From NCBI RefSeq assembly GCF_020037475.1, contig NZ_JAIQDB010000001.1, positions 186,001 to 250,000 on the forward strand: a stretch of 64,000 nt of DNA, given 5' to 3'. A model generated the notes under the pieces. That model made no database searches and had not been told where the DNA came from. It saw only the letters and a list, made by a program, of their open reading frames with translations. The translations under genes and the position numbers were made by a program. The stretch's first letter is position 1; each line of letters begins with the position of its first letter. This stretch comes from Sutcliffiella deserti (GTDB lineage: Bacteria > Bacillota > Bacilli > Bacillales > Bacillaceae_I). Below are positions 15,825 through 24,956 of the stretch, in pieces.

Positions 15825-17573
15825 TTAGCCCCCATGCTCCACTAGGGATTCTAATTGCTGACGGTGATACATTTGACGGTACCATCCGTCTTCTTCCATT
15901 AACTGTGCATGTGTCCCTTTTTGAATGATTATCCCGTTATCTAGGACCAATAATGTATGAGCGTGCTGTATGGCACTTAAGCGGTGAGAAGTAATGATTG
16001 TTGTCTTTCCTTGACGATTTTCTTTTAATGAACGTAAGATACTTTCTTCTGTTTTTGCATCAACAGCTGAGAGAGAATCATCCAATAATAATATTTCAGG
16101 ATCAAGCAATAGTGCACGAGCGATTGATAATCGCTGTTTTTGCCCTCCTGATAAGGACACACCTCGTTCACCGACCATCGTTTGGTAACCTTCAGTAAAT
16201 TGAATGATATCTTCATGAATGTTCGCAAGTCTCGCAGCATTAATAACTTCTTCAAAAGACGCGTCTGGCACAGCGAAAGCTATATTATCCTCTATAGTAG
16301 CTGAGAATAAAAAATGATCCTGTGGAACATATCCAATTGCTTTCCTAAGAGCTTCCAGAGAATAGTCACGAATAGAATAAGAACCGATTGAAATGGATCC
16401 ATTTACTCCATCAAATTCTCGTAAAAGCATTTTAAGTAGTGTTGTTTTACCGCTTCCTGTTTTCCCTACCACGCCAAGTGTTTCCCCTTGTTTAATTTCA
16501 AAACGAATATCATTGAGTGTTGGCTCTTCCGTTGTAGGATAGTTGAAAGTACTTACATCATATCTGATGTTACCTGTAGGTATATCTTCTCTTGCAGTCT
16601 CTAGATCTTTTATATCTACTTCTTCTTTTAAGAGGGAGGATACCCTGTCATAGGAAGCCCTGCCACGTTCTACAATATTAAAAAGCCATCCAAATGCAAG
16701 CATCGGCCATATTAACAATCCTAGATACGTAGTGAAGGCAATCAGCTGCCCAATTGTAAGCTCATTTTGCAGAACATAGTAGGAGCCGAATACTAATGCT
16801 AGAAAAAAGGAGATTCCAATTATTAGACCGATTGTGGGGTCAAATAAAGAATCAATTCTTGCAACAGTAATATTCTTTTTCACTACATCTTCTGCTTGTT
16901 TCTCAAATGTATGTATCTCTTCTTTTTCTTGTCCAAATGTCTTAATTACCTTGATTCCATTTACACTTTCCTGTACTTTATCATTTAATGATGAAAAAGC
17001 GGCTTGTGCTTTATGAAAAGTTTTATGCAGCAGCGTTCCGTAATAACTCGTGGATAACGCCATAAAAGGTAACGGGATTAAACATATTAATGTCAGTTTC
17101 CAACTGATGGTCGCTGCCATTGCAACAAGAACAAATCCGCCTGTCATTAGAGAGTCGACTAATGTCAATACTCCAACCCCTGCTGTTTGCTGTATGGCTT
17201 GCAGATCATTTGTTGAGTGAGCCATTAGGTCTCCAACGCGACGTCTTTGATAAAAGCTTGGCGACATTTTTGTGAAATTTTCGAACAGATTATTACGCAA
17301 CAGTCTTGCTAATCGTACTGACGGACCAAAGATTAAAATCCTCCAAATGTAGCGAAGAATATAGACAATGATTGCTGTCCCCAATAGTACAAGCATTAAT
17401 TGCCAGATTAATTCTTCCGTTAAATTCCCTTCTGCAATATAGTCTACCGTTCGACCCACTATCATAGGCGGGATTAACTCCAGTAGTGCTACTAATGAAA
17501 GAAGGAAAACTCCCGGTAGGTACGATCGTTTCTCTTGTTTAAAAAACCACCACAAGTCTTTAAATATACTCAT
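15825..17573 (-). CDS. ABC exporter half, YheI-type (degenerate ATP site)
   Basis: Half-transporter of 582 aa with a six-helix domain (about 10-305) and an ATPase domain. Walker A is GKTGSGKTT and the signature LSGGQ is canonical. Walker B ends ILLLDDS, with Asp where the catalytic Glu should be. That is the arrangement of B. subtilis YheI (BmrC): one ATP site of the dimer is weak and the other, formed with the YheH-type partner, is active. An in-frame ATG at 17606 exists, but the ATG at 17573 follows GGGGGAG by five bases, so I use it. Confidence 0.88.
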   Translation of the reverse strand: MSIFKDLWWFFKQEKRSYLPGVFLLSLVALLELIPPMIVGRTVDYIAEGNLTEELIWQLMLVLLGTAIIVYILRYIWRILIFGPSVRLARLLRNNLFENFTKMSPSFYQRRRVGDLMAHSTNDLQAIQQTAGVGVLTLVDSLMTGGFVLVAMAATISWKLTLICLIPLPFMALSTSYYGTLLHKTFHKAQAAFSSLNDKVQESVNGIKVIKTFGQEKEEIHTFEKQAEDVVKKNITVARIDSLFDPTIGLIIGISFFLALVFGSYYVLQNELTIGQLIAFTTYLGLLIWPMLAFGWLFNIVERGRASYDRVSSLLKEEVDIKDLETAREDIPTGNIRYDVSTFNYPTTEEPTLNDIRFEIKQGETLGVVGKTGSGKTTLLKMLLREFDGVNGSISIGSYSIRDYSLEALRKAIGYVPQDHFLFSATIEDNIAFAVPDASFEEVINAARLANIHEDIIQFTEGYQTMVGERGVSLSGGQKQRLSIARALLLDPEILLLDDSLSAVDAKTEESILRSLKENRQGKTTIITSHRLSAIQHAHTLLVLDNGIIIQKGTHAQLMEEDGWYRQMYHRQQLESLVEHGG

Positions 17574-17666
17574 TGTCGCTCCCCCGATATTTCTTTCTAT
17601 ATTCAACTTAAATAGTTTAGCAAAAATTCAAATATTTAGGAAGATTATTTTTTCTTATTTTTCAAA

Positions 17667-17692
17667 AAGAAAAAGCACTCATCATGAGTGCT
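17667..17692 (-). terminator. terminator of yneF
   Basis: AGCACTCA and TGAGTGCT with a three-base loop. On the minus strand it is followed by TTTTTC and further T residues. Confidence 0.85.
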
Positions 17693-17699
17693 CTATCGT

Positions 17700-17921
17700 C
17701 TATTTCATTTGTTGGTTATTCATTGCTTTCATCATTTGGTTGATTTTCTTTTGTGAAGGCTTCATACCCATTTGCATCATCATCACGCGTAACATTTGCT
17801 CATTAATAGGTGGATTTTTCTTTAAGTAAGTCATCATATACTTACGAGCGATGAAAAATCCTAGTGCAACTCCAACTATCAAAGCTACAACAATAAGCAA
17901 AATCCAAATCCAAGGTTGCAT
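17700..17921 (-). CDS. yneF: YneF family (UPF0154) small membrane protein
   Basis: 73 aa with one N-terminal membrane helix (residues about 4-26) and a basic, methionine-rich cytoplasmic tail with [14 protein letters not shown]. Length and layout match B. subtilis YneF. Function is unknown. Like its counterpart it sits between tkt/sirA and the ccd region. It is monocistronic with its own terminator. Confidence 0.88.
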   Translation of the reverse strand: MQPWIWILLIVVALIVGVALGFFIARKYMMTYLKKNPPINEQMLRVMMMQMGMKPSQKKINQMMKAMNNQQMK

Positions 17922-18012
17922 CTAACATTTCCTCCTCTAAACTATGTCTACCAATGTAGTGTACTAAACCAATTATCATTATACAACATTTTCCGTCATT
18001 TTTCTCTATCTG

Positions 18013-18444
18013 CTAAACATATTTTCTTTGTTTGATCGGTTGAAGCCAGCCGAATCGTCCTGATTTAGTATCTATTGCCATATAAAATGGTGCTTGCTTT
18101 CGAATAACTTCGAAAAAAATTGCTTCTGCTTCAAAAGATCCGGTAGATGATAATTTTATATGTTTTTTGAATAAGGAAAGCTTGGCTACTGAATTTATCT
18201 TTTCAATCTTATGTTGATGACCATTACGTTCGTAACCATCCATTTTCTTTAAGGAAGCACCCAAGGCTGATTGGAGAGGGAAAATTGGAATGTGATTTGT
18301 GATGTAATCAACTTGCTGCTCCACTATACTTTGAACATGATTTTTTTGTTCAAATTCTTGAAAAAGCTGAAACAGTTTAACTTCATTTCCAGAATAGTGA
18401 CTTGCCACTTCTTCCTCTATTAAATAGATCATGTATTGGCGCAC
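18013..18444 (-). CDS. sirA: SirA, sporulation inhibitor of replication
   Basis: SirA binds domain I of DnaA and stops new replication rounds once a cell commits to sporulation. The 143-aa product aligns from memory with B. subtilis SirA (YneE) at YLI.EE.A.HY near the N-terminus, and at EAE.IFFEV.RK and R.GWL.P.K.R..V near the C-terminus. Position next to yneF and tkt also matches. A TTCGACA Spo0A-like box lies upstream, in agreement with the known Spo0A control in B. subtilis. Confidence 0.88.
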   Translation of the reverse strand: MRQYMIYLIEEEVASHYSGNEVKLFQLFQEFEQKNHVQSIVEQQVDYITNHIPIFPLQSALGASLKKMDGYERNGHQHKIEKINSVAKLSLFKKHIKLSSTGSFEAEAIFFEVIRKQAPFYMAIDTKSGRFGWLQPIKQRKYV

Positions 18445-18477
18445 TCGAAGCCCTCCTTTATCATCCTCTTTTCTATC

Positions 18478-18553
18478 ATTATAAATAAAATACTAGAAGA
18501 GGTTTGTCTGTTGATGTAGCAGGTGTTGACTTCTTTTGTTGATTTATGTCGAA
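18478..18553 (-). promoter_or_regulatory. putative sirA promoter with Spo0A box
   Basis: A TATAAT -10 lies at 18478-18483 (minus strand) with no good -35. The Spo0A box TGTCGAA occurs at 18547-18553 (TTCGACA on the transcribed strand), about 65 bases above the -10. A missing -35 is common in activator-dependent promoters. One 7-mer match alone is weak evidence; the known biology of sirA raises it. Confidence 0.4.
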
Positions 18554-18642
18554 TACTTAACTATTTCATGCAAAAAAATTTCTGATAAGAGATAATAGTT
18601 TAGCTAGGTTTTTCATTACCAATGAAAAAGATAATAATAAAA

Positions 18643-18764
18643 GGCTGTTTTCGTATTGCTTGTTGCTTTTACGTAAGTTGATACCTCTCGTTACTATAGG
18701 GCAGTAAAAATTCCAAATGCAGATTTTTTACGGGCATATAGCAACAAGCTTTAAGAAATGAGCC
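18643..18764. repeat. repeat family B, copy 2 (MITE-like, 122 bp)
   Basis: It starts GGCTGTTTTCG and ends AGCC, with an inner inverted GCTTGTTGC / GCAACAAGC pair. It is bracketed by the exact 8-bp direct repeat TAATAAAA (18635-18642 and 18765-18772). It shares GTTGCTTTTACGTAA and a GTAAAAA...GATTTTTTACGGGC block with the 1.9 kb copy. The right duplication lies immediately upstream of the ydcF-like ribosome binding site. Confidence 0.75.
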
Positions 18765-18786
18765 TAATAAAAAAGGATTGGACATA

Positions 18787-19374
18787 ATGCCAAAAAGAAA
18801 AATCACATTATTATTTTTAGTTGCACTATTGGTTTTTATTATATTCAACGGAATAAGCATTTTAACTTTTAGTGACAAAAATGAGCTAGTTCGGTCAGAT
18901 GCTGCCATTGTCCTTGGTGCAGCAGTATGGGACAAGCAACTTTCTCCCGTTCTTAAAGAGAGAGTAGATCACTCGATATGGTTATATGAAAACGGTTATG
19001 TAGCAAAATTGATTTTTACTGGCGGTAAAGGTGCAGAAGACAGCTATGCAGAGTCAGAGGTGGCTAAAAATTATGCAATTAGTAAAAACGTACCAAGTTC
19101 AGATATTCTCATTGAAACTAAATCTGATATAACAGAAAAAAACCTCTTCTATGCTTTCGAGGTAGCAAAAGAGCATAATTTAACTACCTTTATCTTAGTG
19201 AGCGATCCATTGCATATGAAACGTTCATCTATCATTGCAGAAGATTTAGGAATGGAGGTTTACTCCTCGCCAACTCCTAGCTCGGTTTACAAGACATCTA
19301 AAACTAAAATACCATTTTTCTTTAGGGAATTGTTTTTTTTAGTAGGTCACTTAATAACCTATCCATTTCGATAA
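18787..19374 (+). CDS. YdcF-like DUF218 protein
   Basis: One N-terminal membrane helix (residues about 7-25), then a DUF218/YdcF domain. The domain has the conserved AIVLGAAVW start, the LKERVDHSIWLYENG helix, FTGGKG, the E.K/SDIT.EN block and LVSDPLHMKRS. Homologs include SanA and YdcF, whose biochemical role is not settled. A TTG at 18778 is in frame, but AAGGA is nine bases before the ATG at 18787. The gene is an accessory insert between sirA and tkt, and its ribosome binding site is right next to a repeat copy. Confidence 0.8.
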   Translation: MPKRKITLLFLVALLVFIIFNGISILTFSDKNELVRSDAAIVLGAAVWDKQLSPVLKERVDHSIWLYENGYVAKLIFTGGKGAEDSYAESEVAKNYAISKNVPSSDILIETKSDITEKNLFYAFEVAKEHNLTTFILVSDPLHMKRSSIIAEDLGMEVYSSPTPSSVYKTSKTKIPFFFRELFFLVGHLITYPFR

Positions 19375-19382
19375 AGGATAAA

Positions 19383-19415
19383 AAAACCGGACACAATTAA
19401 ATGTCCGGTTTTTTC
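19383..19415. terminator. bidirectional terminator between ydcF-like and tkt
   Basis: AACCGGACA and TGTCCGGTT with A run on the left and TTTTTT on the right. Serves the convergent ydcF-like and tkt genes. Confidence 0.85.
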
Positions 19416-19465
19416 GTTATATTTAGGCTCTTTTCATGAAATTGCTCATGGTAAGCCTTTATAAT

Positions 19466-21472
19466 TTATCTGTCTAATAACGCTTTGATTCTTGCTACTA
19501 CATTTTCAGAAGTGAATCCATACTCTTTCATGATTCGCTCCCCTGGTGCAGATGCACCGAACGTGTTGATTGCAAGTACGTCCCCTTCATCTCCTGTGTA
19601 GCGCTCCCATCCAAGTGGAGTTGCCATTTCAATACCAAGACGTTTTTTCACATCTTTTGGAAGGACAGAATCTTTATATTCTTGAGATTGCTGTTCAAAT
19701 CGATCCCATGAAGGCATACTTACAACTGAAACATCGATGCCATCTTGTTGAAGTGCTTGTTGCGCTTCTAATGCCAATCCAACTTCTGAACCAGTTGCAA
19801 GAAGCAATGCATCTGCTGTTTCTTTTCCAGCCTTCGAAATTACGTAAGCGCCTTTTTTCACACCTTCAAGGGCTGTTTCATTTGTGGCTTTTATTGTAGG
19901 CAGATTTTGACGAGTTAACACCAAGACGGTAGGTGTTTTTTCTGATTCCATAGCAATTTTCCATGCTGCAGCTGTTTCATTACCATCTGCTGGACGAATC
20001 ACAGACAAATTAGGCATCGCACGTAACGATGGTAATTGCTCAACCGGTTCATGGGTAGGACCATCTTCTCCAACAGCAATGCTATCGTGTGTAAACACAT
20101 ACGTTACAGGCAGTTGCTGTAAAGCGGATAACCGTATTGCAGGGCGTAAGTAATCAGAGAATACGAAGAATGTTCCTCCGAATACCTTTAATCCGCCATG
20201 AAGTGCCATACCGTTTAAAGCGGCTCCCATTGCAAACTCACGCACTCCAAACCAGATGTTACGTCCACTATAATCTTCTGCAGTAAAGTCTGCTTCATTT
20301 TTAATATTAGTTTTATTCGAACCAGCTAAATCTGCAGAACCGCCAAAGAAGTTTGGAACTCTTTTTGCAATTGCGTTCAATACTTCACCTGAAGATGCAC
20401 GGGATGCTAAACTTTTTCCTTCTTCATAAACTGGAATCTCAGAATCCCAGCCTTCAGGTAACTCTCCTTTAATTGCTGTTTCAAGTTGTTGTCCTAATTC
20501 TGGGTATTTTGCTTTATAGTCTTCGAATAGCTTATTCCAATCAGACTCAGCTTGTTGCCCCTTTTCTACTACTGTTTCACGGAAATGGGCGTATACTTCA
20601 TCAGGAACATGAAAATCTTTTTCAAATGTCCATTTGTATGCTTCTTTTGTTAATTTAAGCTCATCTGCGCCAAGTGGAGCACCATGGATATCTGATTTAC
20701 CAGAAAGATTCGGAGAACCAAAACCGATCGTCGTTTTCACTTCGATCAGCGTAGGACGGGAAAGATCACTGCGAGCTTCTTCCACAGCAGAGGCTATTTC
20801 TTCTAAATCATTTCCGTCTTCCACTCTGATATATTGCCAACCGTAACCTTTAAAGCGCATTTCCACACTTTCAGAGAAGGAACGATCTAAATCTCCATCA
20901 AGTGAAATATCATTCGAATCGTATAATACAATGAAGCGACCCAATTTTAAATGAGATGCCAAGGAAGCAGACTCATTGGAGATGCCTTCCATTAGATCTC
21001 CATCTCCACAAATACTATATGTAAAATGATTGATCAATTCCATGTCTTCTTTGTTATACGTTGCAGCAAGGTGGCGTTCTGCCATCGCCATTCCCACACC
21101 CATTGCAATTCCTTGACCAAGAGGACCTGTTGTTGCATCAACTCCTGCTGTATGACCAAATTCTGGATGACCAGGTGTTTTACTGCCCCATTGACGGAAC
21201 TCTTTTAAATCTTCGATAGATAAGTCATACCCACCTAAATGAAGGAGGCTATATAAAAGCATTGAACCGTGACCCGCGGAAAGTACAAAACGGTCCCTAT
21301 TAAACCATGTAGGGTTTCTAGGGTTGTGATTCATAAATCTTGTCCATAGGGAATAACCCATTGGTGCAGCACCCATTGGCATGCCTGGGTGTCCTGAGTT
21401 TGCTTTTTCAATTGCATCGATAGATAAAGTACGAATTGTACTTATGGAAAGTTGATCTATATTCTGTGACAT
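19466..21472 (-). CDS. tkt: transketolase
   Basis: Thiamine-diphosphate enzyme of the non-oxidative pentose phosphate pathway, moving two-carbon units between sugar phosphates. At 668 aa it is full length. The TPP-binding block GDGDLMEG is near residue 155, the active-site GHPG lies at 27-30, and the middle domain has [11 protein letters not shown] near residue 470. The C-terminal domain has the ATGSE motif. It is monocistronic, downstream of ynzC and yneB on the same strand, as in B. subtilis. Confidence 0.97.
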   Translation of the reverse strand: MSQNIDQLSISTIRTLSIDAIEKANSGHPGMPMGAAPMGYSLWTRFMNHNPRNPTWFNRDRFVLSAGHGSMLLYSLLHLGGYDLSIEDLKEFRQWGSKTPGHPEFGHTAGVDATTGPLGQGIAMGVGMAMAERHLAATYNKEDMELINHFTYSICGDGDLMEGISNESASLASHLKLGRFIVLYDSNDISLDGDLDRSFSESVEMRFKGYGWQYIRVEDGNDLEEIASAVEEARSDLSRPTLIEVKTTIGFGSPNLSGKSDIHGAPLGADELKLTKEAYKWTFEKDFHVPDEVYAHFRETVVEKGQQAESDWNKLFEDYKAKYPELGQQLETAIKGELPEGWDSEIPVYEEGKSLASRASSGEVLNAIAKRVPNFFGGSADLAGSNKTNIKNEADFTAEDYSGRNIWFGVREFAMGAALNGMALHGGLKVFGGTFFVFSDYLRPAIRLSALQQLPVTYVFTHDSIAVGEDGPTHEPVEQLPSLRAMPNLSVIRPADGNETAAAWKIAMESEKTPTVLVLTRQNLPTIKATNETALEGVKKGAYVISKAGKETADALLLATGSEVGLALEAQQALQQDGIDVSVVSMPSWDRFEQQSQEYKDSVLPKDVKKRLGIEMATPLGWERYTGDEGDVLAINTFGASAPGERIMKEYGFTSENVVARIKALLDR

Positions 21473-21559
21473 AGATTACATCCTCTCTTTTTTCGTTATT
21501 TTGTAATGTGGTAATGTTTCATCTTACCATAGTATGTTCTATTGATATAAAAAAAAAGA

Positions 21560-21790
21560 TTAATGCTTTAAATTATTTTTTGTTTCTTTTAACTTATCAG
21601 GAGTTACGTCATTACCTTCCGGATCCATCACCGTTACGGAATGCAGGGTATTCTCCACAGAGGAACGAAATGTCCTAATGTACTCATCACGCAACTCTTT
21701 TTGTTCAATTGCTTCTGCTTTTGTAAGTTCACTGGTCTTAGATTTTTTTGATAAAGCGTTAATTCTTGCGATTTTTTCCTTTGATAACAT
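21560..21790 (-). CDS. ynzC: YnzC family (UPF0291/DUF896) protein
   Basis: 76-aa protein with the family hallmarks: an N-terminal helical hairpin with IARINALSKK and EQKELRDEYI.FR.S, then a C-terminal tail with VTP.KLK. B. subtilis YnzC lies in the SOS-inducible yneA-yneB-ynzC operon. Here it follows yneB by 43 bases, so it is likely cotranscribed from the LexA-controlled promoter. Function unknown. Confidence 0.9.
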   Translation of the reverse strand: MLSKEKIARINALSKKSKTSELTKAEAIEQKELRDEYIRTFRSSVENTLHSVTVMDPEGNDVTPDKLKETKNNLKH

Positions 21791-21833
21791 AATTAACCTT
21801 CTTTCATTCTTGAAAAGATATGACTATATCTTA

Positions 21834-22523
<690 letters not shown>

Positions 22524-22540
22524 CTACTTTCTAAGTGCAT

Positions 22541-22569
22541 ATTATCTTCCGAACAAGTATTCCTGTCAA
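22541..22569 (-). promoter_or_regulatory. yneB promoter with LexA box in spacer
   Basis: On the minus strand TTGACA (22564-22569) and GATAAT (22541-22546) are 17 bases apart. The box GGAATACTTGTTCG (22550-22563) sits entirely in the spacer. It matches CGAAT/C-N4-GTTCG except for its first base, so LexA bound there would exclude RNA polymerase. Confidence 0.75.
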
Positions 22570-22574
22570 TTATT

Positions 22575-22588
22575 CGAACTTATGTTTG
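22575..22588 (+). promoter_or_regulatory. LexA box of lexA
   Basis: CGAACTTATGTTTG fits the Gram-positive SOS box CGAAC-N4-GTTYG and overlaps the -35 of the lexA promoter. It allows autoregulation. Confidence 0.8.
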
Positions 22589-22614
22589 TATTTCTATTAT
22601 TCACATGCTATAAT
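22586..22614 (+). promoter_or_regulatory. lexA promoter
   Basis: TTGTAT (22586-22591) and TATAAT (22609-22614) with a 17-bp spacer. Its -35 overlaps the LexA box at 22575-22588. Confidence 0.7.
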
Positions 22615-22646
22615 ATTCTTAATTATTAATGATAGAGGTGCGGAAT

Positions 22647-23264
22647 ATGAAACTATCAAAAAGGCAGCAAGATATTCTAAATTTCATTAAAAAAGAAGTT
22701 CAGGACAAAGGCTATCCACCCTCCGTTCGAGAAATAGGAGAAGCCGTCGGTTTAGCTTCAAGTTCCACTGTTCATGGTCATTTGGCACGTTTGGAAAGCA
22801 AAGGACTTATCAGACGCGATCCTACTAAGCCTAGAGCTATTGAAATACGAAGCATGGAGGACGAGTTAACCCCTAAGATTTCCGCTGTTAATGTGCCGAT
22901 TATCGGTAAAGTAACTGCCGGACAACCTATAACTGCAATCGAGAATGTAGAGGATTATTTCCCTCTACCTGAGCGCTACGTATCTCCAGATGAACAGGTC
23001 TTTATGCTTGAAGTTATGGGAGACAGTATGATTGAGGCAGGCATTCTAGACGGAGACTATGTTATCGTTCGCCAACAGCAATCCGCTAATAACGGAGAGA
23101 TTGTTGTTGCCATGACAGAAGATGATGAGGCTACAGTTAAACGCTTCTTCAAAGAAAAGGACTATATTCGCCTACAACCGGAAAACTCAACATTAGATCC
23201 TATTATTGTTCGTAACGTTACTATTCTAGGTAAAGTCATTGGAGTCTATCGTAATATTCATTAA
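22647..23264 (+). CDS. lexA: LexA SOS repressor
   Basis: Represses DNA-damage genes and self-cleaves when RecA filaments form. The winged-helix DNA-binding domain is residues 1-65. The cleavage bond is Ala91-Gly92 in VTAGQP. The catalytic dyad is Ser127 (GDSMIEAG) and Lys165 (TVKRFF). The length is 205 aa, as in B. subtilis. An upstream in-frame ATG at 22629 is less likely; AGAGGTG lies six bases before the ATG at 22647. It is divergent from yneB and closed by a terminator. recA, its activator, is also in the window. Confidence 0.97.
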   Translation: MKLSKRQQDILNFIKKEVQDKGYPPSVREIGEAVGLASSSTVHGHLARLESKGLIRRDPTKPRAIEIRSMEDELTPKISAVNVPIIGKVTAGQPITAIENVEDYFPLPERYVSPDEQVFMLEVMGDSMIEAGILDGDYVIVRQQQSANNGEIVVAMTEDDEATVKRFFKEKDYIRLQPENSTLDPIIVRNVTILGKVIGVYRNIH

Positions 23265-23290
23265 CGAATTGCAAATGGAAGAAAGTATAA

Positions 23291-23327
23291 AAAGGTATTG
23301 GATTCTGTAGTCCAATACCTTTTTATT
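23291..23327 (+). terminator. lexA terminator
   Basis: AAAGGTATTGGA and TCCAATACCTTT with loop TTCTGTAG, then TTATTTT. Confidence 0.85.
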
Positions 23328-23414
23328 TTCTTTATAATTTTCTACGATTGTTTAAAAATCACACTAGAACTAGGATTTCAACAACCCCATCCTCTTATAA
23401 CTGCTGCAAACCCT

Positions 23415-23609
23415 TTATTTTCTACCCATTAATTTTGCCTGTTTTTTCATTCGTTTGTCCGCTTTATGTTCATTAACAACAAGGATGGCATGAACTGCAC
23501 CAGGTATCCAAAAAATAAGTGTTAGAATTAGATTGAGCACCGCCTGAATCGGTCTCCCAGTAAACAATACCGCCACAGGTGGTAATAAAATTGCGAGTAA
23601 ATACATCAT
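23415..23609 (-). CDS. YqaE/Pmp3 family membrane protein
   Basis: Tiny two-helix membrane protein of the Pmp3/UPF0057 family, whose members affect membrane potential and salt tolerance in yeast and plants. The bacterial role is unclear. The family pattern LLPPVAVL...RP..AVLN.ILT...W.PG..HA is plain. An ATG at 23627 is in frame, but GGAGGAG overlaps it and is nine bases before the ATG at 23609, so the protein is 64 aa with a basic tail. Monocistronic. Confidence 0.85.
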   Translation of the reverse strand: MMYLLAILLPPVAVLFTGRPIQAVLNLILTLIFWIPGAVHAILVVNEHKADKRMKKQAKLMGRK

Positions 23610-23690
23610 AATTTTTAACTCCTCCATAACTTATAAAATTATACCTAAATGGTCATTCACTACTTCTACTGCTTTATTATCTTAATCTTA

Positions 23691-23815
23691 GGCTACGTAT
23701 TCCCGTTATTGATTTCCGCAAAGGGCTACGTGTTCCATGGGACGGCGCAGGAACCTCCGCCTTTTGTTCCATTGCAGGATTAGCATTATTATCAACACGC
23801 AACTTTAACAGAGCT
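23691..23815. repeat. repeat family A, internally deleted copy
   Basis: It begins GGCTACG, keeps GTTATTGATTTCCGC, the GTTCCATGGGACGGCG block and TTGTTCCATTGCAGGATTAG, and ends CAACTTTAACAGAGC. The flanks are TAATCTTA (23683-23690) and TAATCTTT (23816-23823), 7 of 8 matching. The middle of the long form is missing. The 23610-23976 gap otherwise holds nothing that I recognise. Confidence 0.65.
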
Positions 23816-23976
23816 TAATCTTTAAGAGAAGTTTAAATAATCTAATTCCCATTATACCAACTATTTAGTTGAAATAAGCATTTTTTAGAAAAGGTGATGA
23901 TTTTTGTTGCTTCTCTAGCTGAGGGAGGACACAAAGACATAGAACCTCAACCACAGGGGTTGACTGGGTCTTAAAA

Positions 23977-24003
23977 TTCAAAAAACCTCTGCACAAGAGA
24001 GGT
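23977..24003 (-). terminator. terminator of the holin unit
   Basis: ACCTCT and AGAGGT with a 7-base loop. Read on the minus strand it is followed by TTTTTT and a further AT-rich tail. Confidence 0.7.
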
Positions 24004-24020
24004 AAGAAAATCTCTGAATA

Positions 24021-24251
24021 CTATTTAATTCTTTTTCTTGCTTTTTTAGTCCAATCATTATCCTTCCACCATGCAACCAGAGATGCAATAATCGTCCATG
24101 TTAACGTATAAAGCAATTCTAATTGATCGGAACTTACAGGAATAGGTGACCTATCCATCATTACCAATACTTGATTTATCAAAGCAAGCACTAAAAACAC
24201 AACTCGGAACCATGCACCTTTAGAAACAGGTCTTATTTTAATTTCTTCCAT
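24021..24251 (-). CDS. XhlB/SPP1-type phage holin
   Basis: Holins of this family form membrane lesions that let phage endolysins reach the wall. The 76-aa product has two hydrophobic segments (about 14-30 and 46-62) joined by a DRSPIPVSSDQ turn, then a charged tail after AWWKDNDWTKKA. This matches the XhlB/SPP1 holin layout. The first ATG at 24260 abuts GGGGGG; the ATG at 24251 is nine bases from it, so I choose that. No endolysin, tail or lysis genes are near. The only companion is a 134-aa coiled-coil protein 34 bases upstream. Confidence 0.75.
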   Translation of the reverse strand: MEEIKIRPVSKGAWFRVVFLVLALINQVLVMMDRSPIPVSSDQLELLYTLTWTIIASLVAWWKDNDWTKKARKRIK

Positions 24252-24284
24252 ACCTAGCATCCCCCCCTGTTATTTATCTCCATT

Positions 24285-24689
24285 CTACCTCGGTGTGGTA
24301 GGTTTGACCGAAATTGCTGGAGTCATATTAATCACTTTGCAACCTTCGAGATCTGTCCGCTTTAACAAGTTTAATTGAATAGCAGCCTCAATTTTTGCTT
24401 CATCAGGCTTCTTAACAACCTTAATCAAATCGACCATTTGAAGCTCTTCTAATCTTTTTATAGTCTCTTCCTCTATAAATCTTTCGGTTTTCTTAATTTG
24501 CCTTTGAAGCTTATATCCGTCCATTGTTATTTCAGCTTTGCTATCTGGTCCATATTGTAGATCAAAATATTGATGAAACTTTTCCTTAAGGTTCTTCATC
24601 TGCAGTTCTATCTCTTTTTTTTGTTTGTTTAACTCATAGTACATTTCCAACATTTCCCTTGAAACTGTTTGGTTAATACCATTGGACAT
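24285..24689 (-). CDS. phage-like coiled-coil protein, 134 aa, unknown
   Basis: I do not recognise it by name. Residues about 8-45 are an amphipathic or coiled-coil helix rich in Lys and Glu. The middle is a basic, Glu-rich region with KLQRQIKKTERF. The C-terminal part has VDLIKVVKKPDEAKIEAAI and ends in a flexible Thr/Pro tail. There is no signal peptide. The layout is common among small phage proteins. It sits directly upstream of a holin gene with a strong AGGAGGAG ribosome binding site at its own start, so the two probably form one unit. Confidence 0.6.
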   Translation of the reverse strand: MSNGINQTVSREMLEMYYELNKQKKEIELQMKNLKEKFHQYFDLQYGPDSKAEITMDGYKLQRQIKKTERFIEEETIKRLEELQMVDLIKVVKKPDEAKIEAAIQLNLLKRTDLEGCKVINMTPAISVKPTTPR

Positions 24690-24835
24690 AAATACTCCTC
24701 CTAAAAAGAATAGTTAGTCCATCTTATTTTGAATTTAGAGGAAATATGACCTTAATTAGATTTCAAGAAAAAAGACATAGTATTATTTGGCATTTAATTT
24801 ATGTTCGAAATGGCAGTATGATTTTTGCAAATTAA

Positions 24836-24893
24836 AAAGACCGCAATATCAAAGTGTTGTATAAAATTTGATATTTTTGCAGTCTTTTTCTTT
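24836..24893 (-). terminator. hairpin after the phosphotransferase pseudogene
   Basis: AAAGAC-GCAA-ATCAAA pairs imperfectly with TTTGAT-TTGC-GTCTTT. The flanks are A-rich on the left and T-rich on the right, and it ends 64 bases after the pseudogene stop. A shorter relative of this sequence lies near 26.66-26.72 kb. Confidence 0.55.
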
Positions 24894-24956
24894 ACTATTA
24901 TTCTATTTTAGCGCCCGATTGCGGAATAGTGGTCATTATATTAATGTATTGAGTTG

